Positions 26,042 through 33,811 of a DNA stretch of 48,929 nucleotides are shown in pieces (position 1 is the stretch's first letter; every line of letters starts with the position of its first letter). The notes below the pieces were generated by a model, which was not told the DNA's origin, did not search any database, and saw only the letters and a list, made by a program, of their open reading frames with translations. The translations under genes and the position numbers were made by a program. The DNA lies in NCBI GenBank assembly GCA_905210905.1, contig CAJLYQ010000006.1:1-48929 (forward strand), written 5' to 3'. This stretch comes from an uncultured Christensenella sp. Its GTDB lineage: Bacteria; Bacillota; Clostridia; Christensenellales; DTU072.

Positions 26042-26305
26042 ATGGATACGTTGACTAAATCGGAAGTAATTGCAAAATTTGCGCGCGCAGAAGGCGATAC
26101 GGGTTCTCCCGAAGTTCAGGTTGCGCTGCTCACACAGAGAATCGAACATCTTAACGATCACCTTTCGACCCACCCGAAGGATCACCATTCCCGTCGCGGT
26201 TTGTTGAAAATGATCGGTAAGAGAAGAAACCTTCTCGCTTATCTCAAAGACAAAGACATCGAACGTTACAGAACGCTGATTGCCGCGTTAGGTTTGAGAA
26301 AGTAA
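26042..26305 (+). CDS. rpsO: 30S ribosomal protein S15
   Basis: 87 aa, the usual length. GDTGSPEVQVALLTQRIEHL, HPKDHHSRRGLLKMIGKRRNLLAYL and the end RYRTLIAALGLRK are classic S15. It binds the 16S central domain early in assembly. Ribosome site AGGAGG-like at 26028-26034. Has its own strong promoter and is followed by a hairpin before pnp. Confidence 0.97.
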   Translation: MDTLTKSEVIAKFARAEGDTGSPEVQVALLTQRIEHLNDHLSTHPKDHHSRRGLLKMIGKRRNLLAYLKDKDIERYRTLIAALGLRK

Positions 26306-26315
26306 AAATTTGCTC

Positions 26316-26341
26316 GCGGGGTTGCTTTTTGGCAATCCCGC
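26316..26341 (+). terminator. Hairpin after rpsO
   Basis: GCGGGGTTGC (26316-26325) pairs with GCAATCCCGC (26332-26341), one G-U, loop of 6. The T run comes late (ATTACTTTTT), so termination is probably partial and lets some transcripts continue into pnp. Confidence 0.65.
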
Positions 26342-26397
26342 ATTACTTTTTCGAAAAAGCATTTAGGTAAAAAACCACAAAAATTTATTATAAAGAC

Positions 26398-26415
26398 GTC
26401 CGTCGGGTGACGGAC
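26398..26415 (+). promoter_or_regulatory. Hairpin at the 5' end of the pnp transcript
   Basis: GTCCGTC (26398-26404) pairs with GACGGAC (26409-26415) around loop GGGT and sits directly before the ribosome site AAGGAGG (26416-26422). A weak promoter (TTTAGG 26362, TATTAT 26386, spacer 18) would start the RNA near this stem. In E. coli a leader stem controls pnp decay; analogy only. Confidence 0.5.
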
Positions 26416-26429
26416 AAGGAGGATTTTAG

Positions 26430-28511
26430 ATGAAGGAGAGTAGAATTTTCACAACTACGATCGGCGGAAGAGAAGTCAGCGTCGAAATCGGCGGATACTG
26501 CTCGCACAGTAACGGAGAATGTCTTATCAGATGCGGAGACACCGTTGTTTTGACCAACGTTACTATGGCTAAAGCGCCCAGAGACGGTATCGATTTTTTC
26601 CCGCTCGGAGTTGATTTTGAAGAAAAAATGTATTCTGTCGGCAAAATTCCCGGCGGATTCAAGAAGAGAGAAGGCAGACCCAGCGATAAGGCTATTCTTA
26701 CCAGCAGACTTATCGACAGACCTATCAGACCTTTGTTCCCGAAGGGATTGTTTAACGACGTTGCCGTTGTCGCTACCGCACTCAGCGTAGACACCAACAT
26801 TCCGCCGGAGGTTTTCGGTATGCTCGGCAGCAGCATCGCGCTCAGCGTATCCGATATTCCGTGGAACGGACCTACCGGCAGCGTTATCGTTGGTTACGTT
26901 GACGGAGAATACGTTATTAACCCCGACAGCGCGCAGAGAGAAAGAAGCAAACTTCACCTTTCGCTCAGCGGAACGAAAGACGCTGTTATGATGGTTGAAG
27001 CCGGTTCGCAGGAAATAAGCGAAGAAGAAATGCTCGGCGCAATCATGTTCGGTCACGAAGAAATCAAAAAAATCGTGGCGTGGATCGAAGAAATCACGAA
27101 AGAAGTAGGCAAAGAAAAACTTAACATAGAACTTCGCCACGCTCCGGAAGAACTCGAAACCGCGGTTAAAGAATATTCCGCAGAAAAAATCGCGTCAATT
27201 TTCGCTACTTTCGACAGACAAGAAAGAGAAAAAATCGAAGAAGTCGTTACCAACGAAATTATGGAACATTTCTCGACGATTTATCCCGACGAAATGGGTT
27301 ACGTTGCGGACGTTATTTACGCTATGAAGAAAGCGTACGTTCGTAAGAGAATAAGCGAAGAGGGCGTTCGTCCCGACGGAAGAGGACTTAAAGATATCAG
27401 ACCTATATGGTGCGAAGCGGGTATCCTTCCCAGAGTACACGGCTCGGGCGTATTTACCAGAGGACAAACTCAGGTTCTTACCACGGCTACGCTCGGAACG
27501 ATCACCGAAGTGCAAAAACTCGAAGGACTTGACGACGATGTTTTCAAGAGGTATATGCACCACTACAATATGCCCCCGTACTCGACCGGCGAAGCGAAAC
27601 CGCTTAAATCGCCCGGCAGACGTGAAATCGGACACGGCGCACTTGCCGAAAGAGCGCTTGAACCCGTACTTCCGAGCGAAGAATGCTTCCCCTATGCAAT
27701 CAGAACGGTTAGCGAAGTAATTTCCAGTAACGGTTCTACGTCGCAGGCAAGCGTTTGCGGTTCTACAATCGCACTTATGGACGCAGGCGTACCGATTAAA
27801 GCACCCGTCGCAGGTATCGCTATGGGACTTATCAAAGACGAAGCGCACAATAAGATCTCGATTATGAGCGATATTCAGGGTCTCGAAGACTTCTACGGCG
27901 ATATGGACTTCAAAGTCGCAGGTACTTCCGAAGGTATCACCGCTATTCAGATGGATATCAAAATCAAGGGTATCGACGAACAAATTCTTCGTACCGCTCT
28001 TGCGCAGGCTCGCGAAGGTAGAATGTTTATTCTCGGAAAAATCAAAGAAGTTATTGCCGAACCTAGAAAAGAACTCAGCAAATGGGCTCCGAAGATTATT
28101 AGTTTCAACATCGATCCCGACAAAATCAGGGAGGTCATCGGTAGCGGCGGTAAAGTTATCAATAAGATTATCGAAGAAACGGGCGTTAAAATCGATATCG
28201 ATGACAGCGGAAAGGTATTTATCTCCGCAGTTGATACCGAAATGGCAGACAAAGCGAAACGTATCGTAATGGCGATTGCGAAAGACCCCGAAATCGGCGA
28301 TGAAATTGTCGGACCCGTTGTTAAGATAATGACGTTCGGCGCGTTCGTTGAAATCGCACCCAACAAAAACGGTATGATTCACATCTCCAAACTTGCCAAA
28401 GAAAAGGTAGAAAAAGTTGAAGACGTCGTTAATATCGGCGACACGGTAAAAGCGAAAGTTATCAAAATCAGCGACAAAGGTATTGATTTGAAACTTATCA
28501 AAAAACTGTAA
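26430..28511 (+). CDS. pnp: Polyribonucleotide nucleotidyltransferase (PNPase)
   Basis: 693 aa. Two RNase PH domains; the first has FKKREGRPSDKAILTSRLIDRP, the second GRREIGHGALAERAL and SNGSTSQASVCG. Then a KH domain with VIGSGGKVINKIIEETG and an S1 domain ending GDTVKAKVIKISDKGIDLKLI. It degrades RNA 3'-5' with phosphate. Ribosome site AAGGAGG. The protein ends directly after S1, without the C-terminal extension of some relatives. Standard rpsO-pnp order. Confidence 0.97.
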   Translation: MKESRIFTTTIGGREVSVEIGGYCSHSNGECLIRCGDTVVLTNVTMAKAPRDGIDFFPLGVDFEEKMYSVGKIPGGFKKREGRPSDKAILTSRLIDRPIRPLFPKGLFNDVAVVATALSVDTNIPPEVFGMLGSSIALSVSDIPWNGPTGSVIVGYVDGEYVINPDSAQRERSKLHLSLSGTKDAVMMVEAGSQEISEEEMLGAIMFGHEEIKKIVAWIEEITKEVGKEKLNIELRHAPEELETAVKEYSAEKIASIFATFDRQEREKIEEVVTNEIMEHFSTIYPDEMGYVADVIYAMKKAYVRKRISEEGVRPDGRGLKDIRPIWCEAGILPRVHGSGVFTRGQTQVLTTATLGTITEVQKLEGLDDDVFKRYMHHYNMPPYSTGEAKPLKSPGRREIGHGALAERALEPVLPSEECFPYAIRTVSEVISSNGSTSQASVCGSTIALMDAGVPIKAPVAGIAMGLIKDEAHNKISIMSDIQGLEDFYGDMDFKVAGTSEGITAIQMDIKIKGIDEQILRTALAQAREGRMFILGKIKEVIAEPRKELSKWAPKIISFNIDPDKIREVIGSGGKVINKIIEETGVKIDIDDSGKVFISAVDTEMADKAKRIVMAIAKDPEIGDEIVGPVVKIMTFGAFVEIAPNKNGMIHISKLAKEKVEKVEDVVNIGDTVKAKVIKISDKGIDLKLIKKL

Positions 28512-28531
28512 TTTATCCGAAAAGGAGAAGG

Positions 28532-28556
28532 GCGGAAATCGATTATCGGTTTCCGC
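28532..28556 (+). promoter_or_regulatory. Hairpin between pnp and HAD phosphatase gene
   Basis: GCGGAAATCG and CGGTTTCCGC arms with one G-T pair and a 5-base loop, followed by TTAATTTTTATAATG. It could be the pnp terminator (interrupted T run). It also separates the ribosome-site-like AAAAGGAG (28520-28526) from the next ATG at 28569. Confidence 0.5.
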
Positions 28557-28568
28557 TTAATTTTTATA

Positions 28569-29213
28569 ATGAAATACAAAGCAATTATTTTTGACTGCGA
28601 CGGAACGTTGCTCGATACGATAAAGGATTTAACGAATGCCGTTAATTATGCCTTAGAAAAGTTTGGATTTGCGCTTAAAACCGAGGAAGAAACGCTGAAA
28701 ATGGTAGGAAACGGTATAAAAATGCTCGTTAAACGCGCTTTGCCGGAAGAAGTGGAACAGAACGTTTTCGATAAAGTATTTGCGTGCTTTAAGGCATACT
28801 ATAACGAGCATTATGCGGACTTTACCGCGCCGTATAGCGGTATAACCGAAACGCTGAAAATTCTTAAAAAACAAGGATACAGACTTGCGCTCGTATCGAA
28901 CAAACAACGCGATTATCTTGCAAAACTATACGATATGTTTTTTAAGAATACGATAGAATATGCGATAGGAGAGACCGAAGGTTATGCGCCCAAACCGGCG
29001 CCGGATATGGTCAATCTTACTTTGTCGAAACTCGGCGTAAAAAAAGAAGACGCCGTATACGTAGGCGATTCGTCTGTCGATATTGCCACTGCAAGAAATT
29101 CCGAAATGGACGGCATATTCGTAAGTTGGGGATTTAACACGAAACGGCAATTAATAGAAAACGGAGCGAAGATTATTATCGACGCCCCGCTCGATTTGGT
29201 AGGTTTAGTTTAG
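28569..29213 (+). CDS. HAD-family phosphatase, phosphoglycolate-phosphatase-like
   Basis: 214 aa. FDCDGTLLDT (nucleophile Asp), SNKQRDY, KPAPD and VGDSSVDI are the four HAD motifs; the cap is alpha-helical (about residues 15-80), as in Gph/PpaX. Substrate not determinable. No ribosome site lies within 15 bases of the ATG; the nearest purine-rich site is on the other side of the hairpin at 28532. Its stop overlaps the convergent small ORF by 4 bases. Confidence 0.88.
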   Translation: MKYKAIIFDCDGTLLDTIKDLTNAVNYALEKFGFALKTEEETLKMVGNGIKMLVKRALPEEVEQNVFDKVFACFKAYYNEHYADFTAPYSGITETLKILKKQGYRLALVSNKQRDYLAKLYDMFFKNTIEYAIGETEGYAPKPAPDMVNLTLSKLGVKKEDAVYVGDSSVDIATARNSEMDGIFVSWGFNTKRQLIENGAKIIIDAPLDLVGLV

Positions 29214-29329
29214 TTTCCGATCTTGCCGCAAGACTTAGAAACGAGTTTTGCGATGTGCTTATTTTTTTGTATAGCCATTACGGTTCCTACCGTTCCGAGG
29301 GCTATACCTATGAATAATCCGTTTTTCAT
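29210..29329 (-). CDS. Small membrane protein of 39 aa
   Basis: Reading leftward from ATG at 29329: starts MKNGLFIGIALGTVGTVMAI, a single hydrophobic helix, then a short Lys-rich tail (QKNKHIAKLVSK) ending SCGKIGN and TAA at 29210-29212. GGAGG (complement of 29335-29339) sits 5 bases before the ATG, which strongly supports translation. The ribosome site lies inside a hairpin stem. It follows the glycerophosphodiesterase gene by 73 bases. Family not recognised; the N-terminus recalls YtxH-like small proteins. The opposite strand has only a frame without a ribosome site. Confidence 0.65.
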   Translation of the reverse strand: MKNGLFIGIALGTVGTVMAIQKNKHIAKLVSKSCGKIGN

Positions 29330-29334
29330 AAAAA

Positions 29335-29372
29335 CCTCCGCAATTAGTATGTATAATGCGGAGGCTTTTTTT
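29335..29372. terminator. Bidirectional hairpin: terminator of HAD gene, ribosome-site lock of small ORF
   Basis: CCTCCGCA (29335-29342) pairs with TGCGGAGG (29357-29364). On the plus strand seven T (29366-29372) follow after one C, giving a good terminator for the HAD gene. On the minus strand the second arm contains the GGAGG of the 39-aa gene and is followed by TTTT, so it can both terminate and hide the ribosome site. Confidence 0.75.
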
Positions 29373-29402
29373 GTTGGAAATGTTTACCGACGAAAAGTAA
29401 GA

Positions 29403-30134
29403 TTATTCGTCGACTTTTGCGAGTTTATCCATAGAAAAACCGAGTTTATCAAGGTCTATTTTTTCAAATATGATATTGTTAACTTGGTGTTTTAATGCTT
29501 GATTATATTTCTCTTCGGTCTTTATTGTCCAAGCAAGAAGTTTTACGCCGCGTTTTCTTACGTATTTTTTGATGAGTCCGATACCGGAAATTTCAAACGA
29601 AATAAAATCGGGGTTCATTTTCTTCATATGTAAAGGAACGTCGAACGCAAGAACGTGAAGAGAGAGCAGACCGCGTTTGAATTCGGGAGCGTTTTTAGCA
29701 AACCATTGAATGGTGTAAGGGTTAAACGCCTGAACGGCAATCCAACTTTCTTTGCCTTTAATAAGTTTGAGAACTTCGGTTTCGAGAGTGTAGTCGCCAA
29801 GTTTATCGAATTTGAGTTCGAGCAAAATTCCTACTTGTCCGTTTACGAGTTCGAGCATTTCGCTGAAAAGCGGTATATGTTCGCCGCAGGGAAGAAGATA
29901 GTTCTCACCGCGAATATCGTCCAAAGTCAAATCGGAAATCTTCACGTCTTTTCCGCATACGCGTTTCAAAGTATTGTCGTGAAAAACGACTACTTCGCCG
30001 CTTTTAAGCAGATGAACGTCGGTTTCGATGTTGTAACCGTGTTCGATTGCGTTACGGAAAGACCCCATAGAATTTTCCGTGAATTGTTCGTTGTGCAAGC
30101 CTCTGTGCGCAACGGGTTTTTCAAAAAGCCACAT
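29403..30134 (-). CDS. Glycerophosphodiester phosphodiesterase
   Basis: 243 aa. AHRGLH, ENSMGSFRNAIEHGYNIETDVHLL and VVFHDNTLKRVCG are the GDPD motifs (His, Glu-x-Asp, His); LELKFD and AWTIKTEEKY follow. It hydrolyses glycerophosphodiesters to glycerol-3-phosphate and an alcohol. No signal peptide, so cytoplasmic, UgpQ-like. Ribosome site GGAGG 7 bases before the ATG. Fifteen bases after the LUD gene, so co-transcribed on the minus strand. Confidence 0.94.
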   Translation of the reverse strand: MWLFEKPVAHRGLHNEQFTENSMGSFRNAIEHGYNIETDVHLLKSGEVVVFHDNTLKRVCGKDVKISDLTLDDIRGENYLLPCGEHIPLFSEMLELVNGQVGILLELKFDKLGDYTLETEVLKLIKGKESWIAVQAFNPYTIQWFAKNAPEFKRGLLSLHVLAFDVPLHMKKMNPDFISFEISGIGLIKKYVRKRGVKLLAWTIKTEEKYNQALKHQVNNIIFEKIDLDKLGFSMDKLAKVDE

Positions 30135-30149
30135 ATTTTACCTCCAAAA

Positions 30150-30764
30150 TTAATATCCTAAGTTTTGATTTATCAGCACGATATAAACGGTTGAACCCGT
30201 GGTCGGGTGGTGTTGTATAACGGTTGCTTTACATATTGTATCCGGGCTGTTGCAATAAGAACATTTACCCGTAACGGCACAAGGCGTTTTCTTCCCGAGG
30301 CGAACGCAATTCGGCGGAGAGGCGACGTTTCTCGTTCTGTCGATTCCGTCCTGAACGTTTTCGACTATTTTATTTACTCCGCAAAAAACGATAACGTTTT
30401 TGGGTCCGTTAAGCATAGACGCGACTCTGTTCGCTCTGCCGTCAATATTCACGAGATCGCCGCTTTTGCAAAGAGCGTTCGTGCTGCAAATATACCAGTC
30501 GGCAGCGTGCATTTTGTCGTAAATTTCTTCCTGCGGAACGTCGGGGCAGAGTTCTCTGTGCCAAAGCGTGTACTTATTCGATTTAACGAGTGAATCGAGC
30601 AAGCCGCTTTCTTTTACGGAAACGCTTCCGCCGAAACCGATACTTTTTCCCGAAGGAACAAGAGATAAAACGAATTCTATTCCTTCTTCGATGGTTTCGA
30701 AGAAGTTGAAATTAAACCCGCGTTTGATTAAATTTTTTTCAAGAATATCAATATCTACGCTCAT
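30150..30764 (-). CDS. LUD-domain (DUF162) protein
   Basis: 204 aa of the lactate-utilisation LutC/YkgG-like family. IGFGGSVSVKESGLL, STNALCKSGDLVNIDGRANRVA and VFCGVNKIV are typical. The C-terminal part has a Cys cluster, CAVTGKCSYC followed by NSPDTIC, as in many clostridial single-domain LUD proteins, suggesting metal or Fe-S binding. No lutA/lutB partner is nearby, so lactate oxidation should not be assumed. No ribosome site precedes the ATG; the -10 is 8 bases away. Confidence 0.85.
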   Translation of the reverse strand: MSVDIDILEKNLIKRGFNFNFFETIEEGIEFVLSLVPSGKSIGFGGSVSVKESGLLDSLVKSNKYTLWHRELCPDVPQEEIYDKMHAADWYICSTNALCKSGDLVNIDGRANRVASMLNGPKNVIVFCGVNKIVENVQDGIDRTRNVASPPNCVRLGKKTPCAVTGKCSYCNSPDTICKATVIQHHPTTGSTVYIVLINQNLGY

Positions 30765-30772
30765 ACCATATT

Positions 30773-30801
30773 ATTATACAATAAGAGTTAAAAAAAATAA
30801 A
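30773..30801 (-). promoter_or_regulatory. Promoter of LUD-GDPD operon
   Basis: On the minus strand, TATAAT (complement of 30773-30778) ends 8 bases before the LUD start codon at 30764. The -35 candidate TTTATT (complement of 30796-30801) is 17 bases upstream. A leaderless or near-leaderless transcript is predicted. Confidence 0.6.
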
Positions 30802-30821
30802 TACCCTTTTTCAATTTTTTA

Positions 30822-30850
30822 TTGATTATTAGAAGTTTTTTTTATATAAT
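30822..30850 (+). promoter_or_regulatory. Promoter of lepA-hemW
   Basis: TTGATT (30822-30827), 17-base spacer, TATAAT (30845-30850). Start near 30857, giving a leader of about 34 bases with GGAG at 30875-30878. Divergent from the LUD promoter. Confidence 0.8.
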
Positions 30851-30890
30851 AGATGGGAAAAAAATTATAAAGACGGAGCATCCTCAATTG

Positions 30891-32702
30891 ATGGACGACA
30901 GACAGAAGCATATCAGGAATTTTTGCATAGTTGCTCATATCGACCACGGTAAAAGCACGCTTGCAGACAGAATAATGGAAAAAACGGGACAGGTCAGCGA
31001 ACGCGAGATGAAAGACCAACTGCTCGACAGTATGGATATAGAACGAGAACGCGGAATTACGATAAAACTTACTCCCGTCAGAATGTTTTATAAATACAAC
31101 GGCGAAGAATATACGCTGAATCTTATCGACACCCCCGGACACGTTGACTTTACTTACGAAGTAAGCCGTTCCCTTGCCGCGTGCGAGGGCGCGATTTTAA
31201 TCGTGGACGCAACGCAGGGAATTGAGGCGCAAACGCTTACCAACGTTTATCTTGCGTTGGATAACGACCTCGAAATTTTGCCGGTAATCAACAAAATCGA
31301 CCTTCCGTCGGCTAATCCGGACGAAGTAAAAAAGGAGATAGAAGACGTAATCGGACTTGACGCTTCGGATGCGCCACTTGTCAGCGCAAAAGAAGGTATC
31401 AACATTGAAGAAGTTATAAAACAAGTTATCGAAAAACTTCCTGCTCCTACGGGCGACGAAAACGCACCGTTAAAAGCGCTTGTTTTCGACTCTATGTACG
31501 ACAATTACAAAGGAGCGATTTGCAACGTCAGAATAAAAGAAGGCACGGTTAAAGCAGGCGACAGAATACGTTTTATGAGTCACGGAAAAGAATTCGAAGT
31601 GACGGAAACGGGCGTTTTCTCACCGGCAATGTTTAAGGTGTCCGAACTGAAAGCAGGCGACGTAGGGTATATTTGCGCCAGTATAAAAAACGTAAAGGAT
31701 ACCTCGGTAGGCGACACGATTACGAATGCCGATAATCCTGCAAAAGAACCGCTTAAAGGGTATAAAAAAGTAAATCCGATGGTTTTCGCCGGCGTTTATC
31801 CTGCTGACGGAAGTAAATATAACGATTTACGCGATGCGCTTGAAAAACTTAACCTTAACGACGCTGCGCTTATATTCGAACCGGAAACGTCAACGGCGCT
31901 CGGGTTCGGTTTCAGATGCGGATTCTTAGGTCTGCTCCATATGGAAATAATTGAAGAAAGGCTCGAAAGGGAATTCGATCTTGACCTTATAACGACCGCT
32001 CCAAGCGTTTCTTATATCGTAAACAAGACGAACGGAGAAAAAATAACGGTTGACAATCCCTCTCATTTGCCTCCGGTAGGCGAAATTGAGTCGATAGAAG
32101 AACCTATCGTAAGAGCGTTTGTTTATACGCCGCCGGAATACGTCGGTCCGATTATGGAACTTTGTCAGGATAAACGCGGAATTTTCATCGATTTAAGTTA
32201 CATCGATACGAGTCGTGTAAAAATCGAATACAAAATCCCGCTTAGCGAAATCGTATACGACTTTTTCGATAATCTTAAATCCAGAACGAAAGGATACGCA
32301 AGTTTGGACTACGAACTCGACGGATACAACCCCGACGATCTCGTAAAACTCGACTTTTTGCTTAACGGTGACGTTTGCGACGCATTGAGTTTGATCGTGC
32401 ATAGGGAAAAGGGGTACGCAAGAGGCAGAATGATTGCGGAAAAACTTAAAGACGTAATCCCGCGCCAAATGTTTGAAATTCCAATTCAAGCGGCAATAGG
32501 AAGCAAAATTATTGCGAGAGAAACGGTTAAAGCGCTTAGAAAAGACGTCCTTGCAAAGTGTTACGGCGGTGACATTACGCGTAAAAAGAAACTTCTCGAA
32601 AAACAAAAAGAAGGTAAAAAGCGTATGAGACAAATAGGAAGCGTCCAGATCCCAAGCGAAGCGTTTATGTCCATACTTCAATTTGACAGCGATAAAAAAT
32701 GA
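30891..32702 (+). CDS. lepA: Elongation factor 4 (LepA)
   Basis: 603 aa from ATG 30891; the reading frame is open to a TTG at 30822, but that lies in the promoter -35. Start MDDRQKHIRNFCIVAHIDHGKST is typical. G motifs: AHIDHGKST, DTPGHVDF, NKIDLP. The C-terminal domain ends KEGKKRMRQIGSVQIPSEAF. LepA is a ribosome-binding GTPase affecting initiation and elongation under stress. The stop overlaps hemW by 4 bases. Confidence 0.96.
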   Translation: MDDRQKHIRNFCIVAHIDHGKSTLADRIMEKTGQVSEREMKDQLLDSMDIERERGITIKLTPVRMFYKYNGEEYTLNLIDTPGHVDFTYEVSRSLAACEGAILIVDATQGIEAQTLTNVYLALDNDLEILPVINKIDLPSANPDEVKKEIEDVIGLDASDAPLVSAKEGINIEEVIKQVIEKLPAPTGDENAPLKALVFDSMYDNYKGAICNVRIKEGTVKAGDRIRFMSHGKEFEVTETGVFSPAMFKVSELKAGDVGYICASIKNVKDTSVGDTITNADNPAKEPLKGYKKVNPMVFAGVYPADGSKYNDLRDALEKLNLNDAALIFEPETSTALGFGFRCGFLGLLHMEIIEERLEREFDLDLITTAPSVSYIVNKTNGEKITVDNPSHLPPVGEIESIEEPIVRAFVYTPPEYVGPIMELCQDKRGIFIDLSYIDTSRVKIEYKIPLSEIVYDFFDNLKSRTKGYASLDYELDGYNPDDLVKLDFLLNGDVCDALSLIVHREKGYARGRMIAEKLKDVIPRQMFEIPIQAAIGSKIIARETVKALRKDVLAKCYGGDITRKKKLLEKQKEGKKRMRQIGSVQIPSEAFMSILQFDSDKK

Positions 32703-33811
32703 TAGAAAGCGGACTTTATCTTCATATTCCGTTTTGTGAAAAAAGGTGCAATTATTGCAACTTTTTTTCTAGCGTCAAAAACGATGAGATTAAGTCAAAA
32801 TACGTAGACGAACTTTGTGCCGAAATTGAAAAAATATCGAAAAAATACGGCGAAGTTAAATTAAACACGATTTACTTTGGCGGCGGAACTCCGTCGTTGC
32901 TGTCTTTACACGAATTCGACAAGATTTTTTCTTCGATAAATAAGTCTTTTTATCTCAATAAACCTGAGATTACGGTTGAAATTAACCCTAATTCTGCTGA
33001 AAATATTTCTTTTTATCCGTCTTTCGGGATAAACAGGCTCAGCGTGGGTATTCAATCGTCAAGCGATAAATATCTTAAAATTTTAGGAAGACTTCACGAT
33101 TCCATCACCGGAAAAAAAACGCTAGAAAAAGCGGCAAATATTTTTGATAACGTAAGCGGCGATATTATCATCGGAATAGATGATAATCAGTCGGTAAAAG
33201 ACGAATTCGAGTATATATATCCATATGTAAAACATTTCTCTTGTTATATGCTTACCATCGAAGAAAATACTCGCCTCGCCGAATTAATCAAGAATAAATC
33301 TGTATCCGTGGCTACGGAAAACGCTGTTGTAAGGCAATATGAAGAAATGACCGCGTTAGCCGAAAGCAGGGGATTTACTCGATACGAAACAAGCAATTTT
33401 GCGTTACCGACGTTTGAAAGTAAACATAATTGTTCTTACTGGAATCTGACGGCGTATATAGGCGTCGGGGCAGGGGCTTACTCCTATTTTGACGGGAGAA
33501 GATACTTTAATAAGTCCGATCTTAGGTCCTACTTAGAGGGCGTCCATTCTGGAAACGGTGGGGAGATTATTGAAAGAGAAAAGAGCGTATCGGACGATAA
33601 AGAAGAATTCGTTATGCTTTCACTGCGCACGAAAAACGGCGTAATCTTTAATGAATATAAGAAAAAATTCGGTACTGATTTCTTTTCGGATTACGAAAAA
33701 GGCATAAAAAAATCGGAAGAATACTTGTCTGTCGATAGCGATAAAATTTGTATTCTTCCGAAATATTTTGCCGTTCAGAATTCGATTATATGCTCTGTTT
33801 TGCAGGTTTAA
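32699..33811 (+). CDS. hemW: HemW-like radical SAM protein (heme chaperone family)
   Basis: 370 aa. LHIPFCEKRCNYCNF carries the CxxxCxxC cluster motif; YFGGGTPSLL, NRLSVGIQSS and the HemW-type HNCSYWN follow. The true coproporphyrinogen oxidase HemN differs in its N-terminus; HemW is a heme-binding relative. Gene pair lepA-hemW is standard in Bacillota, but the hrcA-grpE-dnaK operon that often follows is absent here. The last 26 bases overlap the end of clpB on the other strand. Confidence 0.9.
   Translation: MIESGLYLHIPFCEKRCNYCNFFSSVKNDEIKSKYVDELCAEIEKISKKYGEVKLNTIYFGGGTPSLLSLHEFDKIFSSINKSFYLNKPEITVEINPNSAENISFYPSFGINRLSVGIQSSSDKYLKILGRLHDSITGKKTLEKAANIFDNVSGDIIIGIDDNQSVKDEFEYIYPYVKHFSCYMLTIEENTRLAELIKNKSVSVATENAVVRQYEEMTALAESRGFTRYETSNFALPTFESKHNCSYWNLTAYIGVGAGAYSYFDGRRYFNKSDLRSYLEGVHSGNGGEIIEREKSVSDDKEEFVMLSLRTKNGVIFNEYKKKFGTDFFSDYEKGIKKSEEYLSVDSDKICILPKYFAVQNSIICSVLQV

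Noticed and set aside
29223..29495. Plus-strand 90-codon frame opposite the 39-aa gene and the GDPD end
   Set aside because: No ribosome site, no family-like sequence, and it crosses the plus-strand terminator.
30822..30890. N-terminal extension of lepA from TTG 30822
   Set aside because: The extension contains the promoter's -35 and -10; LepA homologues start like MDDRQKHIRN.
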